From Apostichopus japonicus (lineage: Eukaryota; Echinodermata; Holothuroidea; Aspidochirotida; Stichopodidae): 64,000 nucleotides of DNA. Below the pieces are notes generated by a model. That model had not been told where the DNA came from and did no database searches. It worked only from the letters and a program-made list of their open reading frames with translations. The stretch covers positions 32,582,501-32,646,500 of the forward strand of contig NC_092568.1 of the NCBI RefSeq assembly GCF_037975245.1. Direction: 5' to 3'. Shown here piece after piece: positions 36,901 through 48,401 of this stretch (positions are counted from its first letter, which is position 1; each line of letters opens with the position of its first letter). The translations under genes were made by a program, and so were the position numbers.

Positions 36901-39900
36901 GTACAGTAAGTGTTGTGACATCACAAGGTGACAACTGCATCCTAATACAGTACCATGTTGTCATAACAAAAAAGATAAAAAAAAGATGGTTGTGTAGAGT
37001 AATGGGAAAATATCACAAATGTTTCTTGCGATAGTAATTTACCACCTACAATTCATTGATCAAGAGAGGCATGTAACACGCTGCAGTTGAACGAAAGGGA
37101 CATGGACGACATGGACGATGGTGACACAAACTTCTAGACTAAAAGGAATCATGTTTCAAAATTTATACATGCTTCAAAATTTTTCCAAGAACAGTAGAGA
37201 TATTCCGGGGGTGGATCCAGGAGTTGAAGAACAACGGCCCTGGGATCGTTGAAAGTGGATTCCCATGTAGGGGGATTCCTGGACATGAAATGGTGTATGA
37301 GGTATATTCAGGCTATAACTTAGGTCTACTGTATGTGCAAGTCGGTTCTAACAACTACTTTTATATTGGGGTTTGAGGTTGAAAAGGGGACGGTGTTCAC
37401 CCACTGCACACCCCCTCCCCTTCCTCTTGGATCCGTGCCTGCCTTTGAAGAACATTTAAATTGGCGGCTCGTGTCATTCAGGGCATGAAGGTTTCATTGA
37501 TACCACAATCTAATGCTAAGTAGACAGAAATTTGCAAATAAAGATGAGAAACCTGAAAGCATGATCTATCATTTTCATTCACAAGCATCATTCCAGAAAG
37601 AAAGAAACCCAGAGAGAAACTTCAAAAGTTTGCAAAACCCTCACATCAAATTTGTGGGACAAAACATTGTCTGTATCGTTTCAAACCCTTGGTAGCTAAC
37701 GAAGAGGAACCAAACAAATTTAAACCATAGTGATAATGTAGTTGGATTCAAGTGTGTACCACTGTTATGTGCAAGACTGACAGAATTACACAAGACTACA
37801 GTACTAAAGAAAAGTTTAACAACGGCATAAATTTCGAGCAGCCACGTCTTACATTAAGTTTACATTACGGACAAGTTATTGATGAATATGTATACAACTG
37901 ATAGTGTGTCTGTGAATGAGCCACATTGACTTCCATCTGAATAAACATATTGAGTTTAAAGGTCTATCGAAACCTTGAACAACATTGTTCTAATCAGTAG
38001 TAATCACTCTAATAGGCATTAGAAGTTGTAAAAATAGCTGCAACTCCCGTCAAAACCCATCAAAGATTGACAATTTTTACAAGTAATTTTGTACTTTTAG
38101 TTTTGTTAATAAATGAACATTAGCTAATTAGTGACATTGATGATGTAAATGGAGGAGTGACTGCCTAAGTAATTTTCTGTTATGTTTTTCTTTTCTTTTT
38201 TACAACCTTTGTTTCAAGGACACTGAACACAGGTTTGTAGTCTAAGGCAATTTTTGGAAATATTTTGTTGTCTTCTGTGAAAAGAGGAACATCACATTAA
38301 TCAAGTGATATATGTCAGCTTATAATTAGAGGTTAACTTATTAAGGGCTAAAATATATAAGACATATTGATGAGCGTAACACTCCATGCCATAGTTTTGC
38401 ACATATTTAATGAGCTTTCCCATATTAATCAGAACTTCAAAGGGAGGGGGAGGGATGGGGAAGGGAGGGGGAGGGAGGGGGAGGGGGAGGGAGGGGGAGG
38501 GGGAGGGAGGGGGAGGGAGGGGGAGGGGCGACGTCTGCCCTGGGTACCAGTTGGGGATGGCATGATGCAGCTCCCCCCCCCAAAAAAAAACTTCCCAATA
38601 ATTGTATTAAAATCATGTGTAGATAGCATCATTTTGCATCTAAGCCACCTTACATAAACAAATTTTATAATTATAAGTTTGAAAATTTTATATATTCAAA
38701 CGTATAACGTTCAGTGGAGATGTTAATGTATGTTGTTGTTTAGTTGCTTGTCAACGTACATTTAGCTGTATATTTAATAGGGAGTGTAGAGTGGAGTTAT
38801 TTAGCGTATTATTTGTATCAAGGGCTAGGCTATTATGGTGGGGATTGTTTACACGTGGTTCTGCTAGGTTAGGCCTGTGAGCTCATTCTTAGTTATGACC
38901 TGTTACTGGGTCGAGAGATGTATACAGTTGCTATTAACCTACTTTCTACTTTTTTACCCTAAGTTGTGTATGTATATTTTAAGTTATAAGTTGACCTAGA
39001 GGTCACAGGTTCTAGCTGGCTGAATATTTCTTCCTATGTCGTTAAGGCTACTGGGAATGCTTTGTCGAATGTATTGTACGGATGCCCTTAAGTGCCATAA
39101 GTTTTAAATAAATACTTCAAGGTTACATATTTCAGTTGGGCTTATTTCTCACCGTTTTTGGGAGAAAAACTGGTAACCATGTTGTCGCATGACGTTCTTC
39201 TTTTAAGTATGCTTATGCCACTAGTAACACTGTTTTCTTCCTTTTTTTCCTTTCAGAAATCATACACAGTTGTTAAACTTTTTAGTTTACCAATAAACAG
39301 GGATGAGACTGAGCCGGGGGAAAAAAAATCTGAAATTTATCGATCGCCGTCCTGGGGGAGGTCAGGTAAGGAGGGCTTAGATGCAAAATGGTGGACTCTA
39401 GATGGAATCTTTCACATCACGTAACTCGCCAAAAAAGTGTGGAATTTCTGCTTGTATAATTTATCCATTAGCTTTTTTGAACCAAAAAAAGGCTTTTTTG
39501 CTTGCTTTGTGCTACTTGATTCCACCACTGGTCAAATTCGGTGTTCCTTCCCTTCACAGTCCAGCATGTTCGGCGAAAAAAAAAAAAAAAAATTAAATCA
39601 AAAAAATAATAAAAAACGCGAATTACGAGAAAAAACGCGAAAATGAGAAGAAAAAAAAATCGGAAATCCGCGTTTCCGCGGAAGAGTCTCATGCCTGAAT
39701 AAAGGAAGAACGTGGGAGAATAAAGGGAAACAACCACAAGAATTTTGCCGCCAGTATGCAACAGTGTGTATGACATCATCACATATGTACTGCATGCGTC
39801 AACACTCAAAACTGTGACAATTCCAACCATCTGGAATATGCAATGTACAGTAGGAATTGCATGCAGATTTCACCAGGATACTTAGTACATATACATATTC

Positions 39901-42900
39901 TTAATTCATTTGTCTAAATAAATGTTTCAGATGGACTATCCGTTTGGTTACATGTATCACTTCATTGCCAGTCATTTCTGACCTGAGTCCAGTCCTTTCC
40001 TTGAGTCACTGCATTGTATCCGGGGAGAAAAATTCTTCACTAAAATTTTCCTTTCGAGCGAGTCCCCTTTTGAAATTAATAAGTGACTCCACTCATGACT
40101 AATTATAACACTCACTCGTTTTGGCGATCCGTCAAGTGCATTTGTTTGGGTATTAAAGATGAAACAGTCTCTAATACTCAGTGCAAACAAGTTGATTGAG
40201 TGACTGTGACTGAAAGTGGAAAGTGTTATTCTAGCAATGTCAATAAAAGTCAACAAGCTTGATTTAAACTTTGAAATTAAATTGTAATTCAGTCTGCTTG
40301 CATCAGTGTTGATAATTAAGTCTGATGGAGTCATCCTACAGGTTCGATGGCAAGGCATTGACAGTAACACACCGAACATCCTCAGTAAGAGATCTTTCTT
40401 TGACCACCATCATAAATTCATATAAATTCAAGATAATACTGATACATCATTTATGAAAAAGGCTTTCATACTTACAAATGCGACCCTGCAGGCTTTCACT
40501 GTTCCGTACTGTGCAAAGTATTCTCGCAGTTCATCTACACAAACAAATGAGGAAATGAAACTGTTTAATAAGAATCCACCGTGACCAATTATGAGAGTGC
40601 CGTGCTTTAGGTTGGCATACATCAACTCTCACAGAATAACAACCAGAATGCAAAAATGCATTGTGGTTTCGATGATGTGACATCAGCAGTTTTCTACAAA
40701 AATCTGACCTAATGTAGTTATCATGTTTACAAGGTTTTCACAATTTGACCTCTGATGACCCCAAATGATCTTTGACCTCCTCCAAAAACAATAGGCTTCT
40801 TGCACTGTATGTGGTACTTCTACACACCAAATAAGGGGTCTGCCCAATATTCCCTTTTTGACATTTTGTGTTTACGAGGTTTTCACAATTTGACCCCTGG
40901 TGACCCCAACTGACCTTTGACCTCCACCAAACACAACTGGCTTCTGGTACTCAATGTGGTACTTTTGCACACTAAATATCAGGTCTGTCAAAGCTTCCCT
41001 TCCTGAGATATTGTGTTTACAAGGTTTTCACAATTTGACCCCTGGTGACCCCAGATGACCTTTGACCTTCACCAAAATCAATAGGCTTCTTGTACTCAAT
41101 GTAGTACTTTTACACACTAAATATAAAATTGGTCCAACCTTCCCTTCTTGAGATATTGTGTTCACAAGCTGGGCGTCATAAACCCACCCACAAACACCCA
41201 CCCACACACACACATACTTACACACATACGCCATCATGAATGCAAAGGTTACAGTTATCATCTAAACCAAAAAGGCAGTTTCACATATGTGATACTTACT
41301 GTACTATAGACCTGTAGTCGAGTACTTAATTGCATGCACTAAGGGATTCAGTACCACCGAGATAAAAATCCTTTTATCAAAGTTTGAGTACTTTGAGACT
41401 CTTTAGTTAAGTACATGGCTGATTCATTTCAATTTGAACCCATTATCAGAACTCAGACATACATGACATCCATCTGTTTGGTTTCTCATAGTACTTAAAT
41501 AATTGTAACTTCACAAGAACACTTAACTTTTTGACAAACATGTTTGTGCTACCCTTTGTGATATCTCTGACTGATATCTACGAATCCATCCGGTTTTGCA
41601 ATCTATATCGTCTACTAACCACAATGGAAACCTGCATCAAAGGTTCCATTCAAATTTGATTATTTTACAACTGTAAAGTCATGAAATGAAAGAAAAACTT
41701 TAAAGCAATGTTTACAAATAGAATTAAAGGGACAGCTCAATCGAAGCTACAGTTATTAATGAATCCAAACTTTAAATGTTTTAATGCAGCTGGTAATCAA
41801 ATTTCCCAAGATATTTCACAAAGTTTTAAATCTCTTGATTTTTTATTAGTAAGCATAATATCAACCAATTTCCTTTTACTTATTGTTGAATCCTACCTTG
41901 TGACAGGTTAATTTTATATATAAAATAAATTATATAAATTCAATTCTCACAAATAAGATACTCACTCACAAAAAGGGCAACAAAGTTTGTTTATATGCAT
42001 TTATTACTTTGGATAAACTCTCCACTCCCTGTTTTTGTTTTTACTTTTGTTTCATGTACAGTAAAATGGAAATCTAAGATTCCATAGTTTCAATTGTGTT
42101 GTCTGGAACATATACAATTTTTTTTTTCTGTACCTTTTGTGGTTCAGACAATGAAACTTGGAAACACATCTTTCTGTATTGTCCATTTTGTAAAAAAAAT
42201 AATTGGGATGAAACTTGTTTCAAAAAAGTGAAAGAATAGTATGACTTAGCTGTGTTAAAAATATAAAACTTTGTGCTTTTAGAGAGTTGGAAAGTCTTGT
42301 GAAATATTTCCATACTTTATAGAAAACATGTTGCATGGGTGGGTAAGAACAAGGCAGACACTTCAGAAGTAAGACTGCTGAATTATAGATTTAAATTCAC
42401 TCTTAATATTGAATTGAATCCACCTATTTTTATTTTCTCTTCAATATTTCAAGGTAAAATCTTCTGCTCCAGGGAATTAAATATATACCTCTTTTCTCTT
42501 AGAAAACCTTATCTACGATTTCTTGACCATTTAATGTCTCAATATGAAATATTTTAAAATAGTCGCTGTAAATTTTACTGTTAAATATCTCTCATAATTA
42601 AGTGGGATCTACCTGTACAGTATATACTTAGCAAATTGTACATACCAGGGGCCAAAATATTTTTTTCAGACATAAGGGCTCTCTATAGTGAACTGAAGCA
42701 TGTGTTTTCATGGGGCTATTTTGGGGCTAATGAGAGCTTTTCCAAGGCTTTCAAGTGCTCTTTCTATTTTCACATTGAACAGAAAGAAAATCTTTTCAAT
42801 GTGTTGGTCTCATTTCTTGTTAAAAGTTTATATCATCAGCAGTCAAGAGTACATACATGGATGATAATTAATTAAATATTGAGTTGTTTCAGTTGGATTG

Positions 42901-43869
42901 GTGTTTTGAGCCACGTCCACTACATTTGTACACCAATCACCAGTAGCAAATGTGCCAAACGCTCAGTTTTAGAACATCCAACAAAAGACTGCAGTGTCCC
43001 CCTTCTCCTTCACATGGGTGGATTTTTCAAATTTTATGATATTTTTTCTCAATTTTCTCTACAAGAGATTTTTTACAGTTTTGCAGGGGAATTGCCCATC
43101 ACCCCGATGCATTTTGAGTACTGGTACTCAAATAGGATCACAAGTTTTACTAAGTTAGACCTTGTGTAAAAGTATTAAGATAGACTGATGTTTCAATCCT
43201 ACTAGGATCTTCTTCATTGTGTCATTTAGCATCTGAAGATCCTGCTAGGATCGAAACGTCAGGCTTACTTTTACATTTTCTTACTCAGGCTCAAGTTCTA
43301 GTGGATAAGCAGTTTGCTAACAGTTTTGAACTTTATTTTTAGACTTCGGCAGATTGGGACATAACACTGGTGGTGGCGCAACATTCTGCCTATATTAAGC
43401 TCTGTGGTGACAACTGCCAATGTTTGCATATTATAAAGTACGTTGCTTTAGTTTAGACCATAATATCAAGCATATACCATGGGACTATATCTGGGAAACC
43501 CAGGTCCGTAAAATGTACAGTAGTAGCCTAACAGTAACAGTATGTACACTATTACCAAGTATTAAATAACACTGACATTACCATAGCCTTACGCTACAGT
43601 ACAGCCTACACTACAGGTTATACTGTAGGATACTATCATTGTGTATGTTGCAATTTTTCCTGCAGTAGGCTAATTACGCACATGTGTAACTATAAGGATA
43701 CAGTCATACCGAATACACGAAACATTAAAGGCAGCCTAAGGGAGAGAAACGCTTTTTATAAAGTTTCATTAAACAGTCATACATCACAGTTAAACTCACT
43801 GTTTCCTATTGTCCAAGGAAGCCGAGTTACGACAAGATCGAAAACTCTCCTACCACGCGCTGCTGCCAT
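27909..43869 (-). CDS. SLIRP: SLIRP-like mitochondrial RNA-binding protein (complete, 4 exons)
   Basis: SLIRP is a small one-RRM protein that pairs with LRPPRC in mitochondria to stabilise mitochondrial mRNAs, and was also described as a binder of SRA RNA in nuclear-receptor repression. Exons 43869-43800, 40534-40476, 30735-30628 and 27998-27909 join in frame with AG/GT sites to give 108 residues plus a TAA stop, against 109 in human. The RRM covers about residues 12-84: first strand VVTRLPW (13-19), helix NELREYFAQYGTVKACRVAF (24-43, compare human QLKEHFAQFGHVRRCILPF), DQKTGFSKGFGFIGF (44-58) with RNP1, and FHVMDGQK (72-79). The Arg-rich N-terminus MAAARGRRVF could be a mitochondrial presequence. 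Introns total over 15 kb and are full of repeats. Confidence 0.92.
27999..30627 (-). other. SLIRP: SLIRP intron 3
   Basis: Holds AT microsatellites (near 28416-28448), repeats of the string CTACAGATAGACATATATA near 28400 and 28518, and the 19-bp minisatellite. No other exon seen. Confidence 0.6.
29853..30199. repeat. 19-bp minisatellite, about 18 units
   Basis: The unit AGGTAGATAACAATAGATC is repeated about 18 times with few variants (GATAAC or GATGAC, TATATAAC, and one unit with an extra A near 29941). It lies in SLIRP intron 3. Confidence 0.97.
30628..30735 (-). CDS. SLIRP: SLIRP exon 3 (RNP1)
   Basis: The 108-nt exon encodes DQKTGFSKGFGFIGFSNPAT then VQAALKKGFHVMDGQK; KGFGFIGF is the RNP1 strand. 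Human counterpart: DKETGFHRGLGWVQFSS. Acceptor TTCTTGACAG, donor AAG|GTGTGT, phase 0 both ends. Confidence 0.93.
30999..31370. repeat. Recent 186-bp tandem duplication in SLIRP intron 2
   Basis: Units 30999-31184 and 31185-31370 are nearly identical, differing at a few positions such as AATGAAGATCC against AATGAGGATCC. Each unit ends in a CT-rich tract. It starts about 260 nt upstream of SLIRP exon 3 in transcript direction. Confidence 0.93.
32537..32780. repeat. Dispersed repeat copy B (partner at 4717-4935)
   Basis: Shares ordered blocks with the copy in RBM25: ACTGAGGAAAATGTG, TCCTGAAGTCA, GTACCAGAACATCA, AAAGGTATTACCCTT and GTGGAAAACCCT. The copies are in the same orientation. No target duplications recognised. 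Confidence 0.75.
33380..34260. repeat. Diverged modular repeat with TGACCTTTGACC motifs
   Basis: Modules of about 140-150 bases repeat blocks such as 'ccccaaatgacctttgacctcca', 'aaaaacaatagg' and 'ggagatattg'. At 33402 the core is TGACCTTTGACCT; others are mutated. Related to the better-preserved array at 40725-41170. Confidence 0.7.
35771..35995 (+). mobile_element. tRNA-derived SINE, copy 2 (5' part degraded)
   Basis: Shares its whole body with 61835-62086: CCTTTCAATCATAAGGTCCC, a B-box-like GGTTCGAGTCACTCC, TTGTCCAGTTACAGAGTTG, TTTGATAAGCCAATGA, GAGTTCCTGC..GCAGGAGGATC, and an (ATAC)n tail. The A-box end is degraded or truncated. Confidence 0.88.
38441..38527. repeat. G-rich (GGGAGG)n minisatellite
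   Basis: About 85 bases of GGGAGGGGGAGGGA-type units. The plus strand has many runs of three or more G and could form G-quadruplexes; in the SLIRP pre-mRNA (minus strand) it reads as C/T-rich. Confidence 0.9.
39298..39697. mobile_element. 400-bp MITE in SLIRP intron 2
   Basis: Ends CAGGGATGAGACT and AGTCTCATGCCTG are inverted repeats with one mismatch. The direct repeat AATAAA flanks both sides (39292-39297, 39698-39703); an 8-bp hAT duplication would need mismatches. The body is A-rich with repeated AAAACGCGA strings. No transposase. Confidence 0.78.
40476..40534 (-). CDS. SLIRP: SLIRP exon 2
   Basis: The 59-nt exon has acceptor TTTGTGTAG and donor TTT|GTAAGT. It encodes the first RRM helix and second strand, ELREYFAQYGTVKACRVAF. 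Phase 1 in, phase 0 out. Confidence 0.93.
40725..41170. repeat. 145-bp tandem repeat, three units, with DR1-like motifs
   Basis: Units begin with GTTTACAAGGTTTTCACAAT at 40725, 40870 and 41015 (exact spacing 145). Each carries a TGACCTTTGACCT-type core; the second and third (near 40910 and 41055) are perfect and the first has one change. The array ends in a CACCCACACACACACA tail. It is in SLIRP intron 1, about 190 nt upstream of exon 2. Confidence 0.92.
41708..42557 (+). pseudogene. Decayed non-LTR retrotransposon (LINE) 3' end
   Basis: At 42129-42190 the plus strand reads CTFCGSDNETWKHIFLYCP, a C-x2-C-x8-H-x4-C knuckle like the one after the reverse transcriptase in several LINE clades. Flanking ORF pieces (41708-41911, 42339-42557) are AT-rich and end near YLFSLRKPYLRFLDHL, like LINE ORF2 ends. 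Frames are broken by stops and shifts; no reverse transcriptase core is visible. It could be an unrelated AT-rich coincidence apart from the knuckle. Confidence 0.45.
43187..43260. repeat. 26-bp inverted repeat (hairpin), probable retroelement tail
   Basis: Arms 43187-43212 and 43235-43260 pair at 22 of 26 positions around a 22-base loop (for example CCTACTAGGATCTTC against GAAGATCCTGCTAGG). The string GATCGAAACGTCAGG is typical of the 3' tails of GIY-YIG-bearing retroelements in invertebrates. Confidence 0.7.
43800..43869 (-). CDS. SLIRP: SLIRP exon 1 (start codon)
   Basis: The 70-nt coding part begins at ATG 43869-43867 and encodes MAAARGRRVFDLVVTRLPW then TIGN. TRLPW corresponds to human RRIPW at the first RRM strand. 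Donor AACA|GTGAGT, phase 1. Confidence 0.88.
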
Positions 43870-46800
43870 TTTTCGAGATGTTTCTCAAAACAACCAAGCA
43901 ACTTCATATGAATGCACGGAAGTAAGTTCTCAACCATTACATTTATGAAACTGCATTCGTTCCAACGACTTACACACTAAAGTCGCCACTTCGAATTCCA
44001 ATCCCGTTAAATCACCCTACTTTCACATTTTTATTTCTGTGATGTATGCTTGTTATCATACGAGTTGAAGTAGGAGAAAAATAAATGATGTCTGCAAACA
44101 TGCAAAATGAAACACGGCATTAGAAATATAAAAACGGTTTAAATTTTGAACAGATCGTAATTATTAATTCGTTGCCAGGCAGTATACTGTTCGGAATTTC
44201 AGGTCTTCAGTTTATGAGATAGCTTTACATCAGGGGTTCCCCAACCTGGGGTGTATGAACCCCCAGGGGTGCGTGAGTCCATTCCAGGAGGTTCGTGAGA
44301 CGTTTCTGAAAGTCAAAACTAGAATACATTTTGTTGAACTAAAATCTGATATACCATTATAATATACTAATGTACAAAAGTCGTACCTATCGACAAACTC
44401 TTTTCGCGATACCGCATATGTTGCCATACGTACCATGCATGTGATACTTGATCTTTTAGGAAGCACTGTTATGCGTATTATAATATAATAATGACTCAGA
44501 TCGTGCCTCGAAAAGCTGGGGTTCGTGGGCAACTCTGGCAACCACAGGGGATTCGTGGGGTGGGATAAAGTTAGGGAAACCCTGCTTTACATGGTAAATG
44601 TTACTAGGTGGTTAGGATGGGGATGTCGATGTCATATAGGCACTTGTAACGAGTAAAGTGTGCACATTTGGGATGAATTTATTATTTGTTCACGCGGCGT
44701 CATACACTGGAGTCTGCATCCTTTTTGCCGGATGAAGAAAACGTATGCGTTGAGTTTTATGTGGTTCATTTCCACAAGTATAACTGTAACACATGTTTAT
44801 CCAACACCCAAAGTAGGTAATTTTAGAATACTTTACTCAGTTCCGGTGGTTTATCTATGATCAGATAAGGTCTTCCGATCCTTCAAGTTACGGATTCAAG
44901 TGAAAACACAATCGATGGTTATTTGTCCACTCGAACATTCTTTCTTATATACTGATATATGATGGAAATTACACAGGAAATAACTAATATATCAGGAGTT
45001 AAGTTACATACTTGTATACCGGGCTACCTGCGGCGCTGGGTGAGCCAAACCTCTAAGAGAAAATTATGAGTTTCAGAAGTTCATACCGCGGAGTAGCGAA
45101 TCACTCTGTTATATCAGGTGACGTAAGACCCAGTAAGCTTACCACATAATACCACAGATGATCATATTTTGAAAATTTAATACATTTTATACATTTCAAT
45201 CTACAGACTTCCGCCTTTCAAAGCAATTGGCTGTGTGTTTAGTTTTCTTGGGAATCGTTTGCTGCGGTATAATTATTTACTTTATCAAGACTTCCGTCCG
45301 ATAATGAAGGTGATAACAAACGGATGCATAAGGTGATATCAATGGTGATATATGATGCCTTTAATTTCAGTTAAAGGAAGTTGATTTATACCAATTGAAG
45401 GTCAAATTTCATTAGTTGTATACCGCGCATAGGAAGGATCGAGCTGGTCATCTTTCACAAATTTGGACGCTCGGGCTTAACTGTAAGCCCTATCAAAGCG
45501 GTTTCATAAAAAAAATATCATATTATGCTATATAATGTTGTGGAGGTAAATTTTACATTTGCGTTTTCCTTTCTTTCTGTTACATTTATATTTATTCAAA
45601 CTATGTCATAATGAATTATCAGACCCGGAGATACAACGAATTATAAACAAACTCAAATGAGTTTTTTTTTTTATAAGTAGCCTATACAAAATATCAAATT
45701 TAATTTTGTGGGTAAAGATACCCAGTCCGTTACGACCTGTTAACTTTGACCAAATCTTACATTTCAAACGTGATGGTGGTTTTCTTCTCTTTCGTTGACT
45801 ATTGTAAGCCGTTTGGTCCAGCTTATCATACCAACGGGAAGTTCATTTCAACGAACTTTGGCCAACCGACCACATGATATACACAAACCAATGACTTAGT
45901 GAATAACTTCCGTTCAGTGATGATGTCAAGGTTACTGGTTTAGACCCAGAACCGTTACATTTTCTTTTAAAACTCATATATTTTGCACTAAACTATATAC
46001 GGACAATTGTTGTTGCATGCTGACCACTGATGTATATGTGATAATCACTAACAAATCATTGGTATACTTGAGAGTACAATGCCACACTGGAACATCATTC
46101 TGAAACCAGTGTGTTGTGCATTTGATATACCAATGAATTGCCGACTATATTCCCTGGGGAAATATGAAAGTAAAAACACATAAAAAAGAGCACTAAATAA
46201 TTTTAGGCCTATAATATATAGCTGTGCTCACTTTTACTGCCATCAATAATCTCATCTAAAAGTATATGGGAAGCATGATCGTACTCTTTTCATTCTTCTC
46301 CTGGTGCTTCTTTCCACGTCACTGCAGGCAGTGATTTGGATTTTTTTTGCATTTCCATGCAGGTGGCCTCAGATGCAATTTGGTGCAATATAGCACACTT
46401 CAACACCCACTCCATTTTGTAAATAATTTTGCATTTTCACCTGGCCTTAAATGCAATTTGGTACTCCAAATGAGATTTTTTTTCTCATTTGGAAATGGAA
46501 AAGGGGTTTTCTGACTTGTGAAGCGGGGGGGGGGGGGGCGGAATGATACTTCCGTCCCACCATATTTTTCACTGGGGGACTGGCGCCCCCAGCCCCCCCC
46601 CCCGGTTCCTACGCCCTTGACTGCAGGGATAGGTATACCGATATTTTAGCTGCGATTCAATTTCATATGTGGTAAGTTAATAGTCTTAGACCCCTCCCAC
46701 CCCCTACAATCAACCAACAAACTTTACCATTTCAAAACGTTACCACTTCAGTGAGTACGACAGATTTGCGGCCGACATTTTGTTTAACGTCGCTCAGTCA

Positions 46801-47577
46801 TCACTGATCAAAATGCTTACAAAATGAAAACAGATTAATGCATGTACAAGAAGTCTTTCAACATTTTCAAAACAAAGTAGGGTTAAAAAAGACAAAGTGT
46901 TTGAAGCCAGGGAGGTGTCATTTAGGTGCGGGCAGCTCCCTGGTAGAACTATTGTATTCATCCGCACATACATGGTGCCCTGTTCCGTGCTGCTTTCATA
47001 TGCATGGGAGCCCAGGTATATCAACTGCATGATTGGAAACCTACATTTTGGATGCTACTTTTTCTTACACGAAACCATCACTTGATCTCATGACAAGAAA
47101 AGGCCGATACGGATCGGGACGGACGGATGAGGCAATTATCGACCCCACTCTCCAATTCGAGGTGTCACGGTTTGTGGCCATGGGGCGGTGGGGGGGGGCG
47201 TGTCCTTCCCTCCCCATCCCCAAATTGTTCAGACTTTTTGCCAAGTGACTTATACATTTTATAACACACATAGCCTATATACCCAAGCCGAGGCTGGCAA
47301 AATTATAATGGATGAAGATCATAACGTCATGTATATCTTAGTCACTTTACCTAAGAAAAACTATATTAAATGGAAGGGGATACTTCCACCCCACCCACCT
47401 ACCCCTCCCCAGAACAGACATCAGGCAACAATTATGCAAATAAATTCAAAATCTGGATATACGGACCTGTAAGTTCGAAACTCAATGAGCTTCAATTTTT
47501 CTTAGTAGAAGCATATATATCCTAAAGGTGTATTTGTAGCAAAGGTTCCATACTTGGCATGCGGTCTTCACATTGCC

Positions 47578-47579
<2 letters not shown>
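43870..47579. other. Upstream of SLIRP: intergenic with transposon debris
   Basis: Contains the MITE at 44231-44584. A G/C-rich block at 46525-46620 (14 G at 46525-46538, then GCGCCCCCAGCCCCCCC and a CGGTTCCTACGCCCTTGACTG end) resembles one end of a CAG-terminated transposon, without a certain partner. 47188-47220 is similarly G/C-rich. No gene recognised on either strand. Confidence 0.55.
44231..44584. mobile_element. hAT-type MITE, copy 2
   Basis: The 354-bp element has ends CAGGGGTTCCCCAACC and GTTAGGGAAACCCTG and the exact 8-bp duplication CTTTACAT on each side (44223-44230, 44585-44592). Its body matches the inverted copy at 2189-2531 (shared blocks include CGTGAGACGTTTCTGAAA and TCTGATATACC), so the two insertions are in opposite orientation. 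Confidence 0.93.
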
Positions 47580-47608
<29 letters not shown>

Positions 47609-47655
47609 GAAAATCGTAATGAGTTGGAAAATCAAGAACAGTGAAAAAACTTTCA

Positions 47656-47727
47656 GCCTCCACCGGGATTCGAACCACGGGCCTCCCGCTCTGTACGCGG
47701 ACACCCTAACCACTAGGCTATGGACGC
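47656..47727 (-). mobile_element. tRNA-like sequence (SINE head), array unit 1
   Basis: Read on the minus strand it has an A box (TAGCCTAGTGGTTAGGG) and B box (GGTTCGAATCC), an acceptor stem with one mismatch, and an anticodon loop GTACAGA (anticodon ACA), but the T stem has two mismatches. It is more likely a tRNA-derived SINE head or pseudo-tRNA than a working tRNA. Confidence 0.65.
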
Positions 47728-48028
47728 TGATTGTATGTCCAGAGGTTCGAAACCGGTAAGGAAGATCGTAATTCCACTGTAGGCGTTTGTCACCTGTATC
47801 GAACAATACTAGTTCTGTTTTTGGTGACATATTTTGCCTTACTCTAGAGATCAAACATGATGCTAACCAACTCGAAAATCATTTGTGATTCCTAAAGCCG
47901 GATCTCGAAAAAGATACTTTGAACAGACTTTGTGTTAATGCAATGGAGGTAAACGACAAAGACAAATGAATATATATAAATGAAAATCGTAATGAGTTGG
48001 AAAATCAAGAACAGTGAAAAAACTTTCA

Positions 48029-48100
48029 GCCTCCACCGGGATTCGAACCACGGGCCTCCCGCTCTGTACGCGGACACCCTAACCACTAGGCTATGGACGC
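48029..48100 (-). mobile_element. tRNA-like sequence (SINE head), array unit 2
   Basis: Identical as far as I can see to unit 1, displaced by 373 bases. Same A box, B box and T-stem mismatches. Confidence 0.65.
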
Positions 48101-48401
48101 TGATTGTATGTCCAGAGGTTCGAAACCGGTAAGGAAGATCGTAATTCCACTGTAGGCGTTTGTCACCTGTATCGAACAATACTAGTTCTGTTTTTGGTGA
48201 CATATTTTGCCTTACTCTAGAGATCAAACATGATGCTAACCAACTCGAAAATCATTTGTGATTCCTAAAGCCGGATCTCGAAAGAGATACTTTGAACAGA
48301 CTTTGTGTTAATGCAATGGAGGTAAACGACAAAGGCAAATGAATATATATAAATGAAAATCGTAATGAGTTGGAAAATCAAGAACAGTGAAAAAACTTTC
48401 A

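Larger units (their letters stand above)
30736..40475 (-). other. SLIRP: SLIRP intron 2 (9.7 kb)
   Basis: Beyond the repeats listed separately, 36000-36540 and 38700-39140 look like decayed LTR-type sequence: each has a late AATAAA followed by a pyrimidine-rich end, but no paired LTR, primer-binding site or target duplication was found. A 135-codon minus ORF at 39972-40379 has no recognisable feature. Confidence 0.5.

Noticed and set aside
38700-39140. Possible solo LTR with AATAAA near its end
   Set aside because: No TG..CA pair, target duplication or second LTR could be found.
39972-40379. 135-codon minus-strand ORF next to SLIRP exon 2
   Set aside because: No domain, membrane segment or splice context; it lies inside an intron of SLIRP and is compatible with chance or an unknown repeat.
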